Of a DNA stretch of 64,000 bases, positions 1 to 8,936 are shown piece by piece. Below the pieces are notes generated by a model. It saw only the letters and a list, made by a program, of their open reading frames with translations. It did not search any database and was not told the DNA's origin. The position numbers and the translations under genes are program-made. Origin of the DNA: VFJQ01 sp044226525 (lineage in GTDB: Bacteria; Verrucomicrobiota; Verrucomicrobiia; Chthoniobacterales; Chthoniobacteraceae). The stretch spans positions 124,001 to 188,000 of the forward strand of contig JBGAGV010000014.1 in assembly GCA_044226525.1 (NCBI GenBank), given 5' to 3'. The stretch's first letter is position 1. Every line of letters begins with the position of its first letter.

Positions 1-190
1 CCATGTCCTTCTTTTTGCTATAACCGTGCGCGAGTGGATAGCGCTCGGTGTCCGGCGTCCAAACGTGAACGTGTGCATCGACGCAGCCGTGATGTGTGCC
101 TTGAAGCGTGGCGCAGCCGGCGGGCGCGAGCGCAGCCAGCGCGGCGGAGCGAAGAAAATGGCGGCGGGTGAGAACGGAGGGAGTGGTCAT
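1..190 (-). CDS. Tat-exported amidohydrolase, N-terminal fragment (cut by window start)
   Basis: Only the first 63 codons are inside the window. The protein begins MTTPSVLTRRHFLRSAALAA, a twin-arginine signal (RRHFLR). An APAGC lipobox-like site follows, so it may be an exported lipoprotein. The mature part starts with CVDAHVHVW, the D-x-H-x-H metal-binding motif that opens amidohydrolase-2 family TIM barrels. The family hydrolyses lactones, amides or decarboxylates small acids using a divalent metal; the substrate cannot be read from this fragment. It lies 34 bases downstream of the PLP-enzyme gene on the same strand and looks like the next gene of that operon. Confidence 0.8.
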   Translation of the reverse strand, partial: MTTPSVLTRRHFLRSAALAALAPAGCATLQGTHHGCVDAHVHVWTPDTERYPLAHGYSKKKDM

Positions 191-224
191 CGTGGGTGGT
201 GGATGGTCTGGGGAAAGAGATGGG

Positions 225-1349
225 TTATACCTTGCGGAGCAAGGTGGCGAGCACGCGGAGGAATTGCTGGATGTCGTCCTGCGTGTTGTAGCCATGCACG
301 GCGATGCGGATGCGCCCCGCGTTGTGCATGACGTGAATGTTTTCGTGCTCCAAGGCCGCGTGCAGTTCCGGGCTGCGCGGATGCTGAAACGCAAGGATGC
401 CAGTGCCATTCCAGCGGCACATCGGCTGCACACCGAGCTGGCGCAGTTCCGCTTCCGCTTCAGCCACCAGCGGGTCCGCGTGAGCTGCGATCTTCTCAAG
501 ACCGATGTTCTCCAGATAACGCAGCGAGGCGTTCAGCGCGTAGAGCGCGATAAAATTCGGCATGCCCACGGAAAAGCTCGCCGCCCCGGTCTTCGTCACC
601 GCGCGCTCGAAACGGTCCGCATCGAACGCATTTTGCAGATGCAGCCAGCCCCCCGCGCGCGTCGTCAGCCGGTCCGCGCTCGCCGCGGGAATGCCGATGA
701 TGCAGCCGCCATGGATGCCGAGCGTCCATTTATGCGTGCTGGAAATGAGGATGTCCGCGCCGTCGCAATCGAGCATCACGCGCCCGAGCGCCTGGGTGAT
801 ATCCACCGAAATGAGCGCGTTCGGCGCCAGCCGCCGCACGGTGTCGCGAAATGGCCGCCAGTCGATGCGATGCCCATTGTAAAAGCTTACCAGCGACACT
901 TGCACGAGCCGGGTGCGTTCGTTGAGCAGCGGTGCGAGATGCTCGACCTCCAGCGCGCCTTTCACCGCTTTCCACAATCGCAGCGCCGGCGCTTCGGCCG
1001 CGCGCAACCAAGGCGTGACGCCAGCCGGAAAATCGAGATCGGTCACCACGACTTCGTCACCCGCGCCGAGTTGCAGCGCGGAGGCGAGAAGATTGTAGGC
1101 TTCCGAACTGCACGAGCAGAACGACACTTCGCCCGTTTGCAGCCCGAGCATTCTCGCGCTCACTTCGCGGCACGCTTCGACAGCGGCGAAATGCCCGTCG
1201 CGCCCTTTCATCCCGCGCAGCTTGTCCTGCCAATAAGCCTGAATCGCTTCGCCCGTGCAGCGTGGCGGGATGCTCTCGGCGGCGGTGTTCAGGTAAGTCA
1301 TCCCGGCCAGCGTCGGGAAGTCGTGGAGGCGGGTGGAGTCGGTCAGCAT
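225..1349 (-). CDS. Class V aminotransferase-fold PLP enzyme (cysteine desulfurase/isopenicillin-N-epimerase-like)
   Basis: 374 residues, full length for fold type I class V aminotransferases. The N-terminus has the TYLNTAA signature, SVDITQALG supplies the Asp (D183) that pairs with the PLP pyridine nitrogen, and SSTHKWTLG carries the Schiff-base lysine (K207). There is no signal peptide, so it is cytoplasmic. Members act as cysteine desulfurases, epimerases or aminotransferases/lyases; nothing here fixes the substrate. No SufS or IscS partner genes are nearby. It sits 10 bases after the MFS permease, so it more likely acts on an imported compound than in Fe-S assembly. Confidence 0.85.
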   Translation of the reverse strand: MLTDSTRLHDFPTLAGMTYLNTAAESIPPRCTGEAIQAYWQDKLRGMKGRDGHFAAVEACREVSARMLGLQTGEVSFCSCSSEAYNLLASALQLGAGDEVVVTDLDFPAGVTPWLRAAEAPALRLWKAVKGALEVEHLAPLLNERTRLVQVSLVSFYNGHRIDWRPFRDTVRRLAPNALISVDITQALGRVMLDCDGADILISSTHKWTLGIHGGCIIGIPAASADRLTTRAGGWLHLQNAFDADRFERAVTKTGAASFSVGMPNFIALYALNASLRYLENIGLEKIAAHADPLVAEAEAELRQLGVQPMCRWNGTGILAFQHPRSPELHAALEHENIHVMHNAGRIRIAVHGYNTQDDIQQFLRVLATLLRKV

Positions 1350-1359
1350 GAAGAAAAGT

Positions 1360-2589
1360 TTAGGAGGATGGCGCGGTCGAAGGCCGCCAGAGGAATTTCA
1401 GCCCGAGCACGCCGATCCACGGCGCGAGCCCGGCGATCACGAGGCCGGTGTCGTAGCTGTGCGTGCGATCGACGATCATGCCGAAGAAGCTGTGCAGCGG
1501 CGACGTGACTGCCCATACCCACATGCTGAGTAAACCGGTGAGCCGTCCCACGTGGGCCGCGGAAAGTTCCTGCACGAAGCTGTAATAACAGGGGAACAAC
1601 GCCAGCGCGCCCGCGCCGATGAGCAGGAGTGTGCCGAGCAGCGGCCAGCCCTGGCCCAGCGAAGGAATGAGCACGCTCAGCGAAGTGAGCACACACGCGC
1701 CCGTATAAACCAGTCGCCGCGCGCGATTCGGCGAGACGCAATAGCGACGAATCAGCCACATCGAAATCAGCCCGCCGACGATGCACCCCACATCGGTGGC
1801 GATGTAATAGAGCGAGTTGAAATCCAGCGCCGTCTTCTCCGGAAAACCGCGGCCCGTTTGCAGGAATTTCATCAGCCACACCCGGTAGATATGCCACACG
1901 GTTTGTGCGCCGGTGATGACGAGCGCGACCGCCCAGAACGGCCGGCTGGCAATGATACTCCAGAGCCCCGGCGGGGCGGTTTGCGAAGTGGCCGGCGTCT
2001 CGGTTTCGAGATCGCGCGGGCGCAGGAAAGCGAACCACAGCAGCACCCAGAGCAGCCCCACGACGCCCACCGCCACAAATGCCGTGCGCCACGAACCGGG
2101 CTGATCCGTGACGAGGAATTTCATGATCTGCGGCGTCAACACCGCGCCAATCGACGCCCCGCTTTGCAGCACGCTGTTGCCCATGGTGCGGTCTTTTTCG
2201 TCGAGCAACGCGAAGGTTGTCTTCAGCGCGCACGGCCAATGCCCCGCTTCGAAAAAACCGAGCAGTGTGCGGCAGACGAGCAGCCCGGTGAACCCATTCG
2301 TCCAGCCCGTCGCCATCCCCATGAACGACCACGCCGCGAGCACGATGGGGTAGAGGAGGAAGATGCGGCAGCGATCCGCGAGGAAGCCAAACACCAGCGA
2401 CCCCGCGGCGAACGCCCAGCCGAAGGCCAGTTCGAGATGCCCGTATTCTGTCTCGCTCAAGTGCAGCTCGCGGGTCACCCGCACCGACGCGCTCGCGAGC
2501 GTTACGCGATCCATGTAGTTGATCATCGTGGCCAGCAGTAGCAGGCCGGTGATCCACCATTTCCAGGCGCCGGAACGAGGACGATTCAC
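1360..2589 (-). CDS. MFS permease, anion:cation symporter (hexuronate-transporter-like)
   Basis: 409 residues starting at GTG. An upstream extension of the frame would run through the preceding SDR gene, and this GTG lies 7 bases after the SDR stop. The first helix leads into INYMDRVTLASAS, the typical N-terminal D-R motif of the ACS family (ExuT, GudP and relatives). GFLADR between TM2 and TM3 is the MFS motif A region. About 12 hydrophobic segments can be counted. The family imports organic acids such as uronates or glucarate by proton symport. Placement between an SDR and a PLP enzyme suggests uptake of a small acid derivative; the exact ligand is inference. Confidence 0.85.
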   Translation of the reverse strand: MNRPRSGAWKWWITGLLLLATMINYMDRVTLASASVRVTRELHLSETEYGHLELAFGWAFAAGSLVFGFLADRCRIFLLYPIVLAAWSFMGMATGWTNGFTGLLVCRTLLGFFEAGHWPCALKTTFALLDEKDRTMGNSVLQSGASIGAVLTPQIMKFLVTDQPGSWRTAFVAVGVVGLLWVLLWFAFLRPRDLETETPATSQTAPPGLWSIIASRPFWAVALVITGAQTVWHIYRVWLMKFLQTGRGFPEKTALDFNSLYYIATDVGCIVGGLISMWLIRRYCVSPNRARRLVYTGACVLTSLSVLIPSLGQGWPLLGTLLLIGAGALALFPCYYSFVQELSAAHVGRLTGLLSMWVWAVTSPLHSFFGMIVDRTHSYDTGLVIAGLAPWIGVLGLKFLWRPSTAPSS

Positions 2590-2596
2590 GCGACTG

Positions 2597-3337
2597 CTAG
2601 TAGGTAGCCCGCCCGCCGGACAGATCGAACACAGCGCCGGTGCTGAACGAGCAATCTTCCGAGCAGAGCCACGCGACGAGCGCGGCCGCTTCTTCCCTTT
2701 TTCCAAAGCGTCCCATCGGAATGCGCGAGAGCATGTAGTCGATATGCGCCTGCGACATTTGCTGGAAGATATCCGTCGCGATTGCCGCCGGCGTGACGGC
2801 ATTCACCGCGATGTTCGATGTCGCGAGTTCTTTGCCGAGCGATTTGGTCAGCGAGATGATCGCCGCTTTCGATGCGCTGTAGTGCGCCGCGTTGGGGTTG
2901 CCTTCCTTTCCGGCGATGGACGCGATGTTCACGATCCGCCCGTAGCCGTTCTTGAGCAGATGCGGGACGATGTGATGGCAGCAGTAAAACGGCCCGTTGA
3001 GATTGATGTCCAGCACGCGCCGCCAGTCCGCCGGGTCGAGTTCCCATGTCTTCGCATTGCCGCCGGTGATGCCGGCGTTGTTCACGAGAATATCCAGTTT
3101 CCCCAACGCTTGCACGGTCGCCGCCGTCGCCGCCCCGACCGACGCGAAGTCCGCCAGATCCACCGCCGCGGTGTGGGCGCCGATTTCCGATGAGGCCTGT
3201 GCCAGCGCCGCCGCATCGACATCCCAGAGCGAAACCCTGGCACCCGAAGCGAGCAGCCGTTCCGCGATGGCGCGACCGATGCCGCGCGCGCCTCCGGTCA
3301 CGATGGCGGTGCGGTTGGCAAGATCGATTTGATTCAT
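2597..3337 (-). CDS. SDR-family oxidoreductase (3-oxoacyl-ACP-reductase-like)
   Basis: 246 residues, the usual length of a classical short-chain dehydrogenase. TGGARGIG (14-21) is the dinucleotide-binding glycine motif, NNAG follows strand 4, and S...YSASK holds the catalytic Ser-Tyr-Lys. An Asp after strand 2 (LWDVD) favours NAD(H) over NADP(H). The SDR most likely oxidises or reduces a sugar or hydroxy acid. Annotation as FabG would be misleading because no fatty-acid genes are near and the gene sits between DUF1501 and a permease. Confidence 0.85.
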   Translation of the reverse strand: MNQIDLANRTAIVTGGARGIGRAIAERLLASGARVSLWDVDAAALAQASSEIGAHTAAVDLADFASVGAATAATVQALGKLDILVNNAGITGGNAKTWELDPADWRRVLDINLNGPFYCCHHIVPHLLKNGYGRIVNIASIAGKEGNPNAAHYSASKAAIISLTKSLGKELATSNIAVNAVTPAAIATDIFQQMSQAHIDYMLSRIPMGRFGKREEAAALVAWLCSEDCSFSTGAVFDLSGGRATY

Positions 3338-3363
3338 AGTTCCGAGGAGAAGAAGAGGTGGGG

Positions 3364-4776
3364 CTAGGCGATGATGCCTTTCACGACCTGTCCTGCCACA
3401 TCGGTAAGACGGAAGTCACGCCCGGCGTAGCGATGGGTGAGCTTTTCGTGATTTAATCCGAGGAGGTGCAGGATCGTGGCGTGCAGATCGTGGATGTGGA
3501 CTTTGTTTTCCTGCGCGAAGTAGCCGTAATCGTCGGTCGCGCCATAGGCGATGCCCGGCTTCACGCCGCCGCCCGCCATCCACATGGTGAAGCCGTGCGG
3601 ATTGTGATCGCGCCCGTCGCCGCCCTGCGCCGTGGGCGTGCGGCCAAACTCGCCGCCCCATAGCACGAGCGTGTCTTCGAGCAGGCCGCGTGCTTTCAGA
3701 TCGCGGAGGAAACCGGCAATCGGTTTATCGACCTCCGCCGCATTCTTCGTGTGGCCCTTGTAAAGTGCGCCGTGCTGATCCCACTGCACTTCGCTGTCGC
3801 TGTGCGTGACCTGCACAAAGCGCACGCCGCGTTCCAGAAAGCGCCGCGCCATGAGGCATTGCCTGCCGAAGTTTGCCGTCACCGGATTATCCATGCCGTA
3901 GAGCTTCTTCGTGATCTCGCTTTCGCCGGCCACGTCCTGCGCCTCGGGCATCGTGCTTTGCATCCGAAAGGCGAGTTCGAAGGAATTGATGCGGCCTTCG
4001 AGAGCGAGGTCGGCGCCCGAGAGGTCGAGGTGCTCGCGGTTCATCTTCGCCAGAAAATCGAGCTGTTTCCGCTGCAACGCAGGGTTGATTTCCTCGTTTC
4101 GAATGTGGCGCACGAGCGCCTTGTCGGACGGGATGCTTGCATTGCCGATCGGCGTGCCCTGGCAGTAAGCAGGGAGGAAAGCCGCGCCCCAGTTGTTTAC
4201 CCCGCCGTGCGCGAGGGTAGGGCAGATGGTGATGAACCCGGGCAGGTTTTCATTCTCCGTGCCGAGGCCATACACCACCCACGAGCCCATGCTCGGACGC
4301 ACCTGCGTATCGCTGCCGGTGTGCAGCTTCAGCAGCGCGCCGCCGTGGGCCGGATTGGAGCCGTGCAACGAACGGATGATACACAGATCATCGACGCACT
4401 GCGCGACGTTCGGAAACAGTTCGCTCACCGGCAGCCCGCTCTGGCCGTATTCCTGAAAGCTCCATGGCGACTTCAGCAGCTTGCCCGTCTCGGCAAATTG
4501 CACGCGCGGTTGTTTGAATGGATAGGGTTTGCCGTGATCGCGCTGGAGCAGCGGTTTCGGGTCGAAGGTATCGACATGGCTCGGCCCGCCCTTCATGAAG
4601 AGAAAGACGATCCGCTTCGCCTTCGGTGCGAAGTGCGGTTGCCTGGGCGCGAGCGGATTCTCCACCGCTCCGTGCGCCTTCCCGATCATCGCTTGCAGCG
4701 CGAGGAGGCCGAAGCCTCCGGCGCTGCGTTGTAGCAGGTCGCGGCGAGTGAGGGGAGTGGAGCAGGAGCAGTTCAT
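3364..4776 (-). CDS. DUF1501 family protein, Tat-exported
   Basis: 470 residues from the ATG at 4776, four bases after the stop of the PSD1 gene; a longer frame lacks a sensible leader. The N-terminus MNCSCSTPLTRRDLLQRSAG is a twin-arginine signal. FLFMKGGPSHVDTFDPKP and the later LVLWGGEFGRTP and GRDHNPHGFTMWMAGGG segments are hallmark DUF1501 motifs of an alkaline-phosphatase/sulfatase-like fold with metal-ligand Asp/His. The family occurs almost always beside a DUF1549/DUF1553 cytochrome, as here, and its reaction is unknown. Confidence 0.92.
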   Translation of the reverse strand: MNCSCSTPLTRRDLLQRSAGGFGLLALQAMIGKAHGAVENPLAPRQPHFAPKAKRIVFLFMKGGPSHVDTFDPKPLLQRDHGKPYPFKQPRVQFAETGKLLKSPWSFQEYGQSGLPVSELFPNVAQCVDDLCIIRSLHGSNPAHGGALLKLHTGSDTQVRPSMGSWVVYGLGTENENLPGFITICPTLAHGGVNNWGAAFLPAYCQGTPIGNASIPSDKALVRHIRNEEINPALQRKQLDFLAKMNREHLDLSGADLALEGRINSFELAFRMQSTMPEAQDVAGESEITKKLYGMDNPVTANFGRQCLMARRFLERGVRFVQVTHSDSEVQWDQHGALYKGHTKNAAEVDKPIAGFLRDLKARGLLEDTLVLWGGEFGRTPTAQGGDGRDHNPHGFTMWMAGGGVKPGIAYGATDDYGYFAQENKVHIHDLHATILHLLGLNHEKLTHRYAGRDFRLTDVAGQVVKGIIA

Positions 4777-4780
4777 GGCG

Positions 4781-7453
4781 TCAGCGCAGGTAGATGAATT
4801 CGTTGGCCGCAAGCAGCGTCTGGCAGACGAGCGCCCACGCGCGCTCCGGTTTCTCGGTCGTGGTGAAATCGCGGAGCAACTCCCGCACTTCCTCTTTCTC
4901 GTGCTCCGAAGGCTGGCGCCCGTAGAGCATGGCGAAGACCTGCGTGAGGCGTTGTTCGTCCGGCAAGGCGCAGACTTTCGTCGCCAGCTTTTGCGCGCTC
5001 TGCATCACCACGGGCGCATTCATCATGATGAGCGCCTGTGGTGCGATTACCGTGTTGTTGCGGCTGCCGGTCGGCATGGTCGGGTCCGGGTAATCGAACT
5101 GCTCCAGCATGTCGTAGAGGTGATTGCGGATGATGGGCAGGTAGAGCGCGCGGCGCGGGCTCTCGTAGGTCGTGGCGTCCTTGCTGGTGTGATTGAAAAC
5201 GAACTCCTTGTTCTTCAGCGGGATGGTCTTGCCGCCGATCTGCAAATCAAGCCAGCCGCTCACCATGAGCATGGCGTCCCGGATTTCCTCAGCCTCGAGC
5301 CGCTGCACGTTGGCGCGCCACAGCAGTCGATTTTCCGGATCGACAAGGCGCGGGTCGGCCTGATCCGACGTGGAAAAATTCACGCGGCTCGCCTGCTGAT
5401 AGGTGGCCGATTTCATGATGATCCGGTGCAGGTCCTTGATCGACCAGCCGCTCTCGACGAAGTTTCGCGCGAGCCAGTCGAGCAACTCCGGATGCGAGGG
5501 CTTCGCGCCGAGAATGCCGAAATTGTCGGTGCTGCTCACGATCCCGGCGCCGAAGTGCCAGCGCCAGATTCGGTTCACGATCACACGGGCGGTCAGCGGG
5601 TGTTCGCTGCTGGCCATCCAGCGTGCGAGTTCGAGCCGGCCGCTATGTTTGGCGGGCAGAATCGGCTGGCTGAAGCTCGTCTGCATCACGGCGGGGAAGC
5701 CGCGTTCCACCGGTTTGCCGAGAGTGAGGTAACTGCCGCGAATGTGCACCGGTAGCGTCTTCACCACCGCGGTGTCCTCCACGCTCATGATCGCCGGAAG
5801 ATCGGGCTGTTTTGCCTCGAACTCCGTGGCCTCCTTCGTCATCGCCGCGAGCTTGGCGAGCGTTTCCGCGTCGAGCACATCGGCATCTTTCGTGGGCAGC
5901 GCGAGGAAACCTTTCGCATCCACCAGAGCGTCGTAAGCCGGACCTTTCTTCGCGCTGAGAGCTTCGGCAAAAAGCGGCGTGTAATACGCGCGAATCCCTT
6001 CGGCGTCTTTTTTCGCGGCCAGTTCCCGCCACCGCGCGAAGACGGTCGCGTCGGGGTGCTGGTCCAGATAGAGCCGGCACGAAAGCACGAAGTCCGCGTC
6101 GAGTCCCTTGGCGAGCGGTTCGGCGTCCGCCAACCTGGCCCCGGCCGGCAGAAGTGCGGCGGCGGCGAGATAGTCGGTGGCGTGGCGTTGCAGCTCCGCT
6201 TTCACCGCGTTGCGTGCCTTGGTGGTGAAGGCGGTGATCTCCGCTCTTTTTGCCTTCAGCGCTTCGTCGAATTTTTTCTTTTCCCCGAGCTGCGCCGGCG
6301 TGGCGAGCGAGTGCTCGTGCCAGAACTTGATCGCGCCTTTCCGGTCCGCCGAAAGGCTGCGCGTGCTTCGGAAAATCGCGCCCAACGCGTAGTAATCCTC
6401 CTGCGAAATGGGATCGAATTTGTGATCGTGGCAGCGGGCGCAGCCCAGCGTCATGCCGAGGAAGGCTTTCCCCATCGTATCGATCTGCTCATCGATGATA
6501 TCCATCTCGAGCTTCTGCACATCCGGTTCCGCGAGCACCCGCGCGCCTAGCGCGAGGAATCCAGTGGCGGTAGTGGCGTCTTCGCTGGACGGGAGCAGAT
6601 CGCCGGCGACCTGTTCGATGAGAAATTGGTCGAATGGCTTGTCGCTGTTGAACGCCCGCACGACGTAGTCGCGGTAACGCCACGCGTTTCCGAAGGCGAT
6701 GTTCTCATCGAGCCCGTTTGAGTCGGCGTAACGGGCAATATCCAGCCAGTGGCGTCCCCAGCGCTCCCCGTAATGCGGCGAGGCGAGGAGTCGCTCGGTG
6801 ACTTTTTCGAACGCGTCCGGCGATTCATCGGCGAGGAAATCGTCCACCTCCTTCGGCGTCGGCGGCAGACCGATGAGGTCGAAGGTAGCGCGGCGAATCA
6901 GCGTGCGTTTGTCCGCGCGGGGTGCGGGTCGTAAGCCATTGGCCGAGAGCCTGGCTTGAATGAAAGCGTCGAGAGGCGTTTCCGCGCCCGGGGCCATCGG
7001 TGGTTGGACGCGAGTAAGCGGAGCGAAGCTCCAGAACTTGCGCCCTTCGGCAACGTCGATCACCCGGCCCTGTTTCGCCACCGGGGCCGAGATGCGCGGA
7101 TCGGGCGCCCCCATTTTGACCCAATCCTCCAGCGCCTTGATCTCCCCATCGCTGAGCCGCTGTTTCGGCGGCATCTGCAGGTCGTGATTTCTGTAACGCA
7201 CTGCCTCGATGAGCAGGCTCTTGTCGGGATCGCCCGGCGTGAGAGCCGGGCCGGTGTCGCCGCCCTTCAGCGTGGCGTCGCTCGAGTCGAGCGCGAGCCC
7301 GCCCTTGGTTTTCTTCTCCGCGCTGTGGCACTCGTAGCAGCGGTCCACGAGGATGGGCCGGACCTGCTTTTCAAAAAAAGCGATCTGCTCCGCGGTGGGT
7401 GCGGCGGCAAGGGCGCTGGTGGCGCAAGCGAGGAGACCGAGGCGTCGGATCAT
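4781..7453 (-). CDS. PSD1 and planctomycete cytochrome c domain-containing protein (DUF1549/DUF1553)
   Basis: 890 residues. The ATG at 7453 is chosen because it overlaps the upstream stop as ATGA and opens a clear signal peptide (MIRRLGLLACATSALAAAP). Order: planctomycete cytochrome c domain with C39-Y-E-C42-H, DUF1549 (about 160-365) with a second CxxCH (CARCHDHKFDP, C338-C341-H342), then DUF1553 (about 590-850). The two CxxCH motifs suggest periplasmic covalent haem binding, although haem attachment in this family is assumed rather than shown here. It forms the usual pair with the DUF1501 gene directly downstream. Confidence 0.93.
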   Translation of the reverse strand: MIRRLGLLACATSALAAAPTAEQIAFFEKQVRPILVDRCYECHSAEKKTKGGLALDSSDATLKGGDTGPALTPGDPDKSLLIEAVRYRNHDLQMPPKQRLSDGEIKALEDWVKMGAPDPRISAPVAKQGRVIDVAEGRKFWSFAPLTRVQPPMAPGAETPLDAFIQARLSANGLRPAPRADKRTLIRRATFDLIGLPPTPKEVDDFLADESPDAFEKVTERLLASPHYGERWGRHWLDIARYADSNGLDENIAFGNAWRYRDYVVRAFNSDKPFDQFLIEQVAGDLLPSSEDATTATGFLALGARVLAEPDVQKLEMDIIDEQIDTMGKAFLGMTLGCARCHDHKFDPISQEDYYALGAIFRSTRSLSADRKGAIKFWHEHSLATPAQLGEKKKFDEALKAKRAEITAFTTKARNAVKAELQRHATDYLAAAALLPAGARLADAEPLAKGLDADFVLSCRLYLDQHPDATVFARWRELAAKKDAEGIRAYYTPLFAEALSAKKGPAYDALVDAKGFLALPTKDADVLDAETLAKLAAMTKEATEFEAKQPDLPAIMSVEDTAVVKTLPVHIRGSYLTLGKPVERGFPAVMQTSFSQPILPAKHSGRLELARWMASSEHPLTARVIVNRIWRWHFGAGIVSSTDNFGILGAKPSHPELLDWLARNFVESGWSIKDLHRIIMKSATYQQASRVNFSTSDQADPRLVDPENRLLWRANVQRLEAEEIRDAMLMVSGWLDLQIGGKTIPLKNKEFVFNHTSKDATTYESPRRALYLPIIRNHLYDMLEQFDYPDPTMPTGSRNNTVIAPQALIMMNAPVVMQSAQKLATKVCALPDEQRLTQVFAMLYGRQPSEHEKEEVRELLRDFTTTEKPERAWALVCQTLLAANEFIYLR

Positions 7454-8925
7454 GGAAGTTTGGCCCGGAGGGCGGGGCTGGAAACCGTGAGGATGGAGCC
7501 GCCGGCGGTGTGTTGATGGACCGTGATGAAATCGAGTGTGTGCGGGGCCTTTGGCAGGGTGACGTCGCCCACGAAAGTCGCCGGCCCGGTCTGGCGCATC
7601 GGCGCAGACTGCCACTCATCGTATTCCATCGCGAAGGTGTAGTCCGGATGGCGATCGATCGACCACCACAACTCGTTCTTTTGCGGCTCGGCTTGATCGG
7701 GGAACGTGACGCTGACGTGCAGCCGGTGTGCTTTCGCGTCCCACTGCTGCTTAACTTTTGGCGGCGCCACCATTGGGCGCGAGCCGAAGAAATGATGCTG
7801 GGCAAAGGCGAAGAGATTCTCGTCCACCTCGGGCAGACCGCCGACTTGTTTGTTGAAGCCCGCCGTTTTCGCGCCGCCATGCTGGCCGCCGGGCACCACG
7901 TAGATCGGCAGTTCCGGGAAGCGCTCCCCGAGTTCACGCAGGCCGGGGCTCACGTTGTCGTTTGAGCCCTGATTGTAGAAAATCTCGACCCCGCGTTTCT
8001 TCAGCGCCGGGAGGTAATTTGTCGTGCGGCACACTTCCCACGCCAGCGTGCTGGCGTCCTTCCGCTCCGCATCGCTCCAGCCGGCCGCCTTCGTTTCCGC
8101 GACCGTCACGCGTTCCGCGGCGCGAATCTGATCGCGCGAGACGAGCGGTTCGACGGCGGTCACGGGCGCGTTGGTGATTTTGCCCGCCGCGAGATCGGCG
8201 AGGAATTGCTCGTTCGCTTGGGTGATTTCGGCCGGGCGCAAACCTTCGACGTAAGGCCCGCCCGGTGGATCGATGATCGGCGCAACCACCGGCAGAATGG
8301 CCGTGAAACGATCATCGGCGATGCCCGCCGCCGCCGTAGCCACACCGCGCTTCGAGCCGCCGGTGGCGAGCACTTTCACCGGCTGAAAGACATCTTTCTC
8401 CGCAATCGCCGCCGTGAGCGCGCGCATGTCGCTCAGACCCCAGATCCAGGCGGGCGTGTAGCGGGCGTCTTTGGTTTTGAGGAAATGTTCCTTCATTCCC
8501 ACGTCGAGCTGGCCGACGGGGGGCATGGCATCGATCGTCGTCATGCCGATGAGCGCGAGACCGACGCCGTGTTCTTTGACCAGTCGCAGCATGGCGCCCG
8601 CCGGAGTTGCCGCTTTCAAATCCACCCCCGCGTTTCCGACGACCACATTCTTGCACGGCCCGCCGGTGCTGGGGGCGATGAGCGTGACGGGCAGCCGGAC
8701 TTTCTGCCCCGGCCACCATTCGCATACGGTGATCTCGACGAGCTTCTGCCGCACCGCCACGTCCTTTGCCCAAGGATGCCAGTCTTCGACCACGCGCGTT
8801 TCGAGTGTGGCCGGATCGCGCAGGGCGGCGAGGTCGTAGCTGCCCGCAACGACTTTGCCATGCGCGGTAGCGCCGAGACCGAGCGGGAGACAGAGCAGGA
8901 GGTTAGTGGTGAGGCGGAGTGTCAT
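7450..8925 (-). CDS. Exported alpha/beta hydrolase, PhoPQ-activated pathogenicity-related (PqaA)-like
   Basis: 491 residues from the ATG at 8925, the first start that gives a signal peptide (MTLRLTTNLLLCLPLGLGAT). Upstream in-frame codons are antisense to the neighbouring LamG gene. ATGGSKRG holds a nucleophile-elbow-like serine (S191), matching the SKRG-type motif of the PqaA family. VVAPIIDP follows, and VPGGQHGG is the probable histidine region. The C-terminal 120 residues (WWSIDRHPDYTF) look like a beta-sandwich appendage as in PqaA proteins. The substrate is unknown; an exported esterase on polysaccharide is one option. It overlaps the next gene by 4 bases (ATGA). Confidence 0.7.
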   Translation of the reverse strand: MTLRLTTNLLLCLPLGLGATAHGKVVAGSYDLAALRDPATLETRVVEDWHPWAKDVAVRQKLVEITVCEWWPGQKVRLPVTLIAPSTGGPCKNVVVGNAGVDLKAATPAGAMLRLVKEHGVGLALIGMTTIDAMPPVGQLDVGMKEHFLKTKDARYTPAWIWGLSDMRALTAAIAEKDVFQPVKVLATGGSKRGVATAAAGIADDRFTAILPVVAPIIDPPGGPYVEGLRPAEITQANEQFLADLAAGKITNAPVTAVEPLVSRDQIRAAERVTVAETKAAGWSDAERKDASTLAWEVCRTTNYLPALKKRGVEIFYNQGSNDNVSPGLRELGERFPELPIYVVPGGQHGGAKTAGFNKQVGGLPEVDENLFAFAQHHFFGSRPMVAPPKVKQQWDAKAHRLHVSVTFPDQAEPQKNELWWSIDRHPDYTFAMEYDEWQSAPMRQTGPATFVGDVTLPKAPHTLDFITVHQHTAGGSILTVSSPALRAKLP

Positions 8926-8936
8926 GAGGAGGGAAA

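Noticed and set aside
108..1508. 466-codon plus-strand frame at the window start
   Set aside because: Shadow of the PLP-enzyme and amidohydrolase genes; composition typical of antisense reading.
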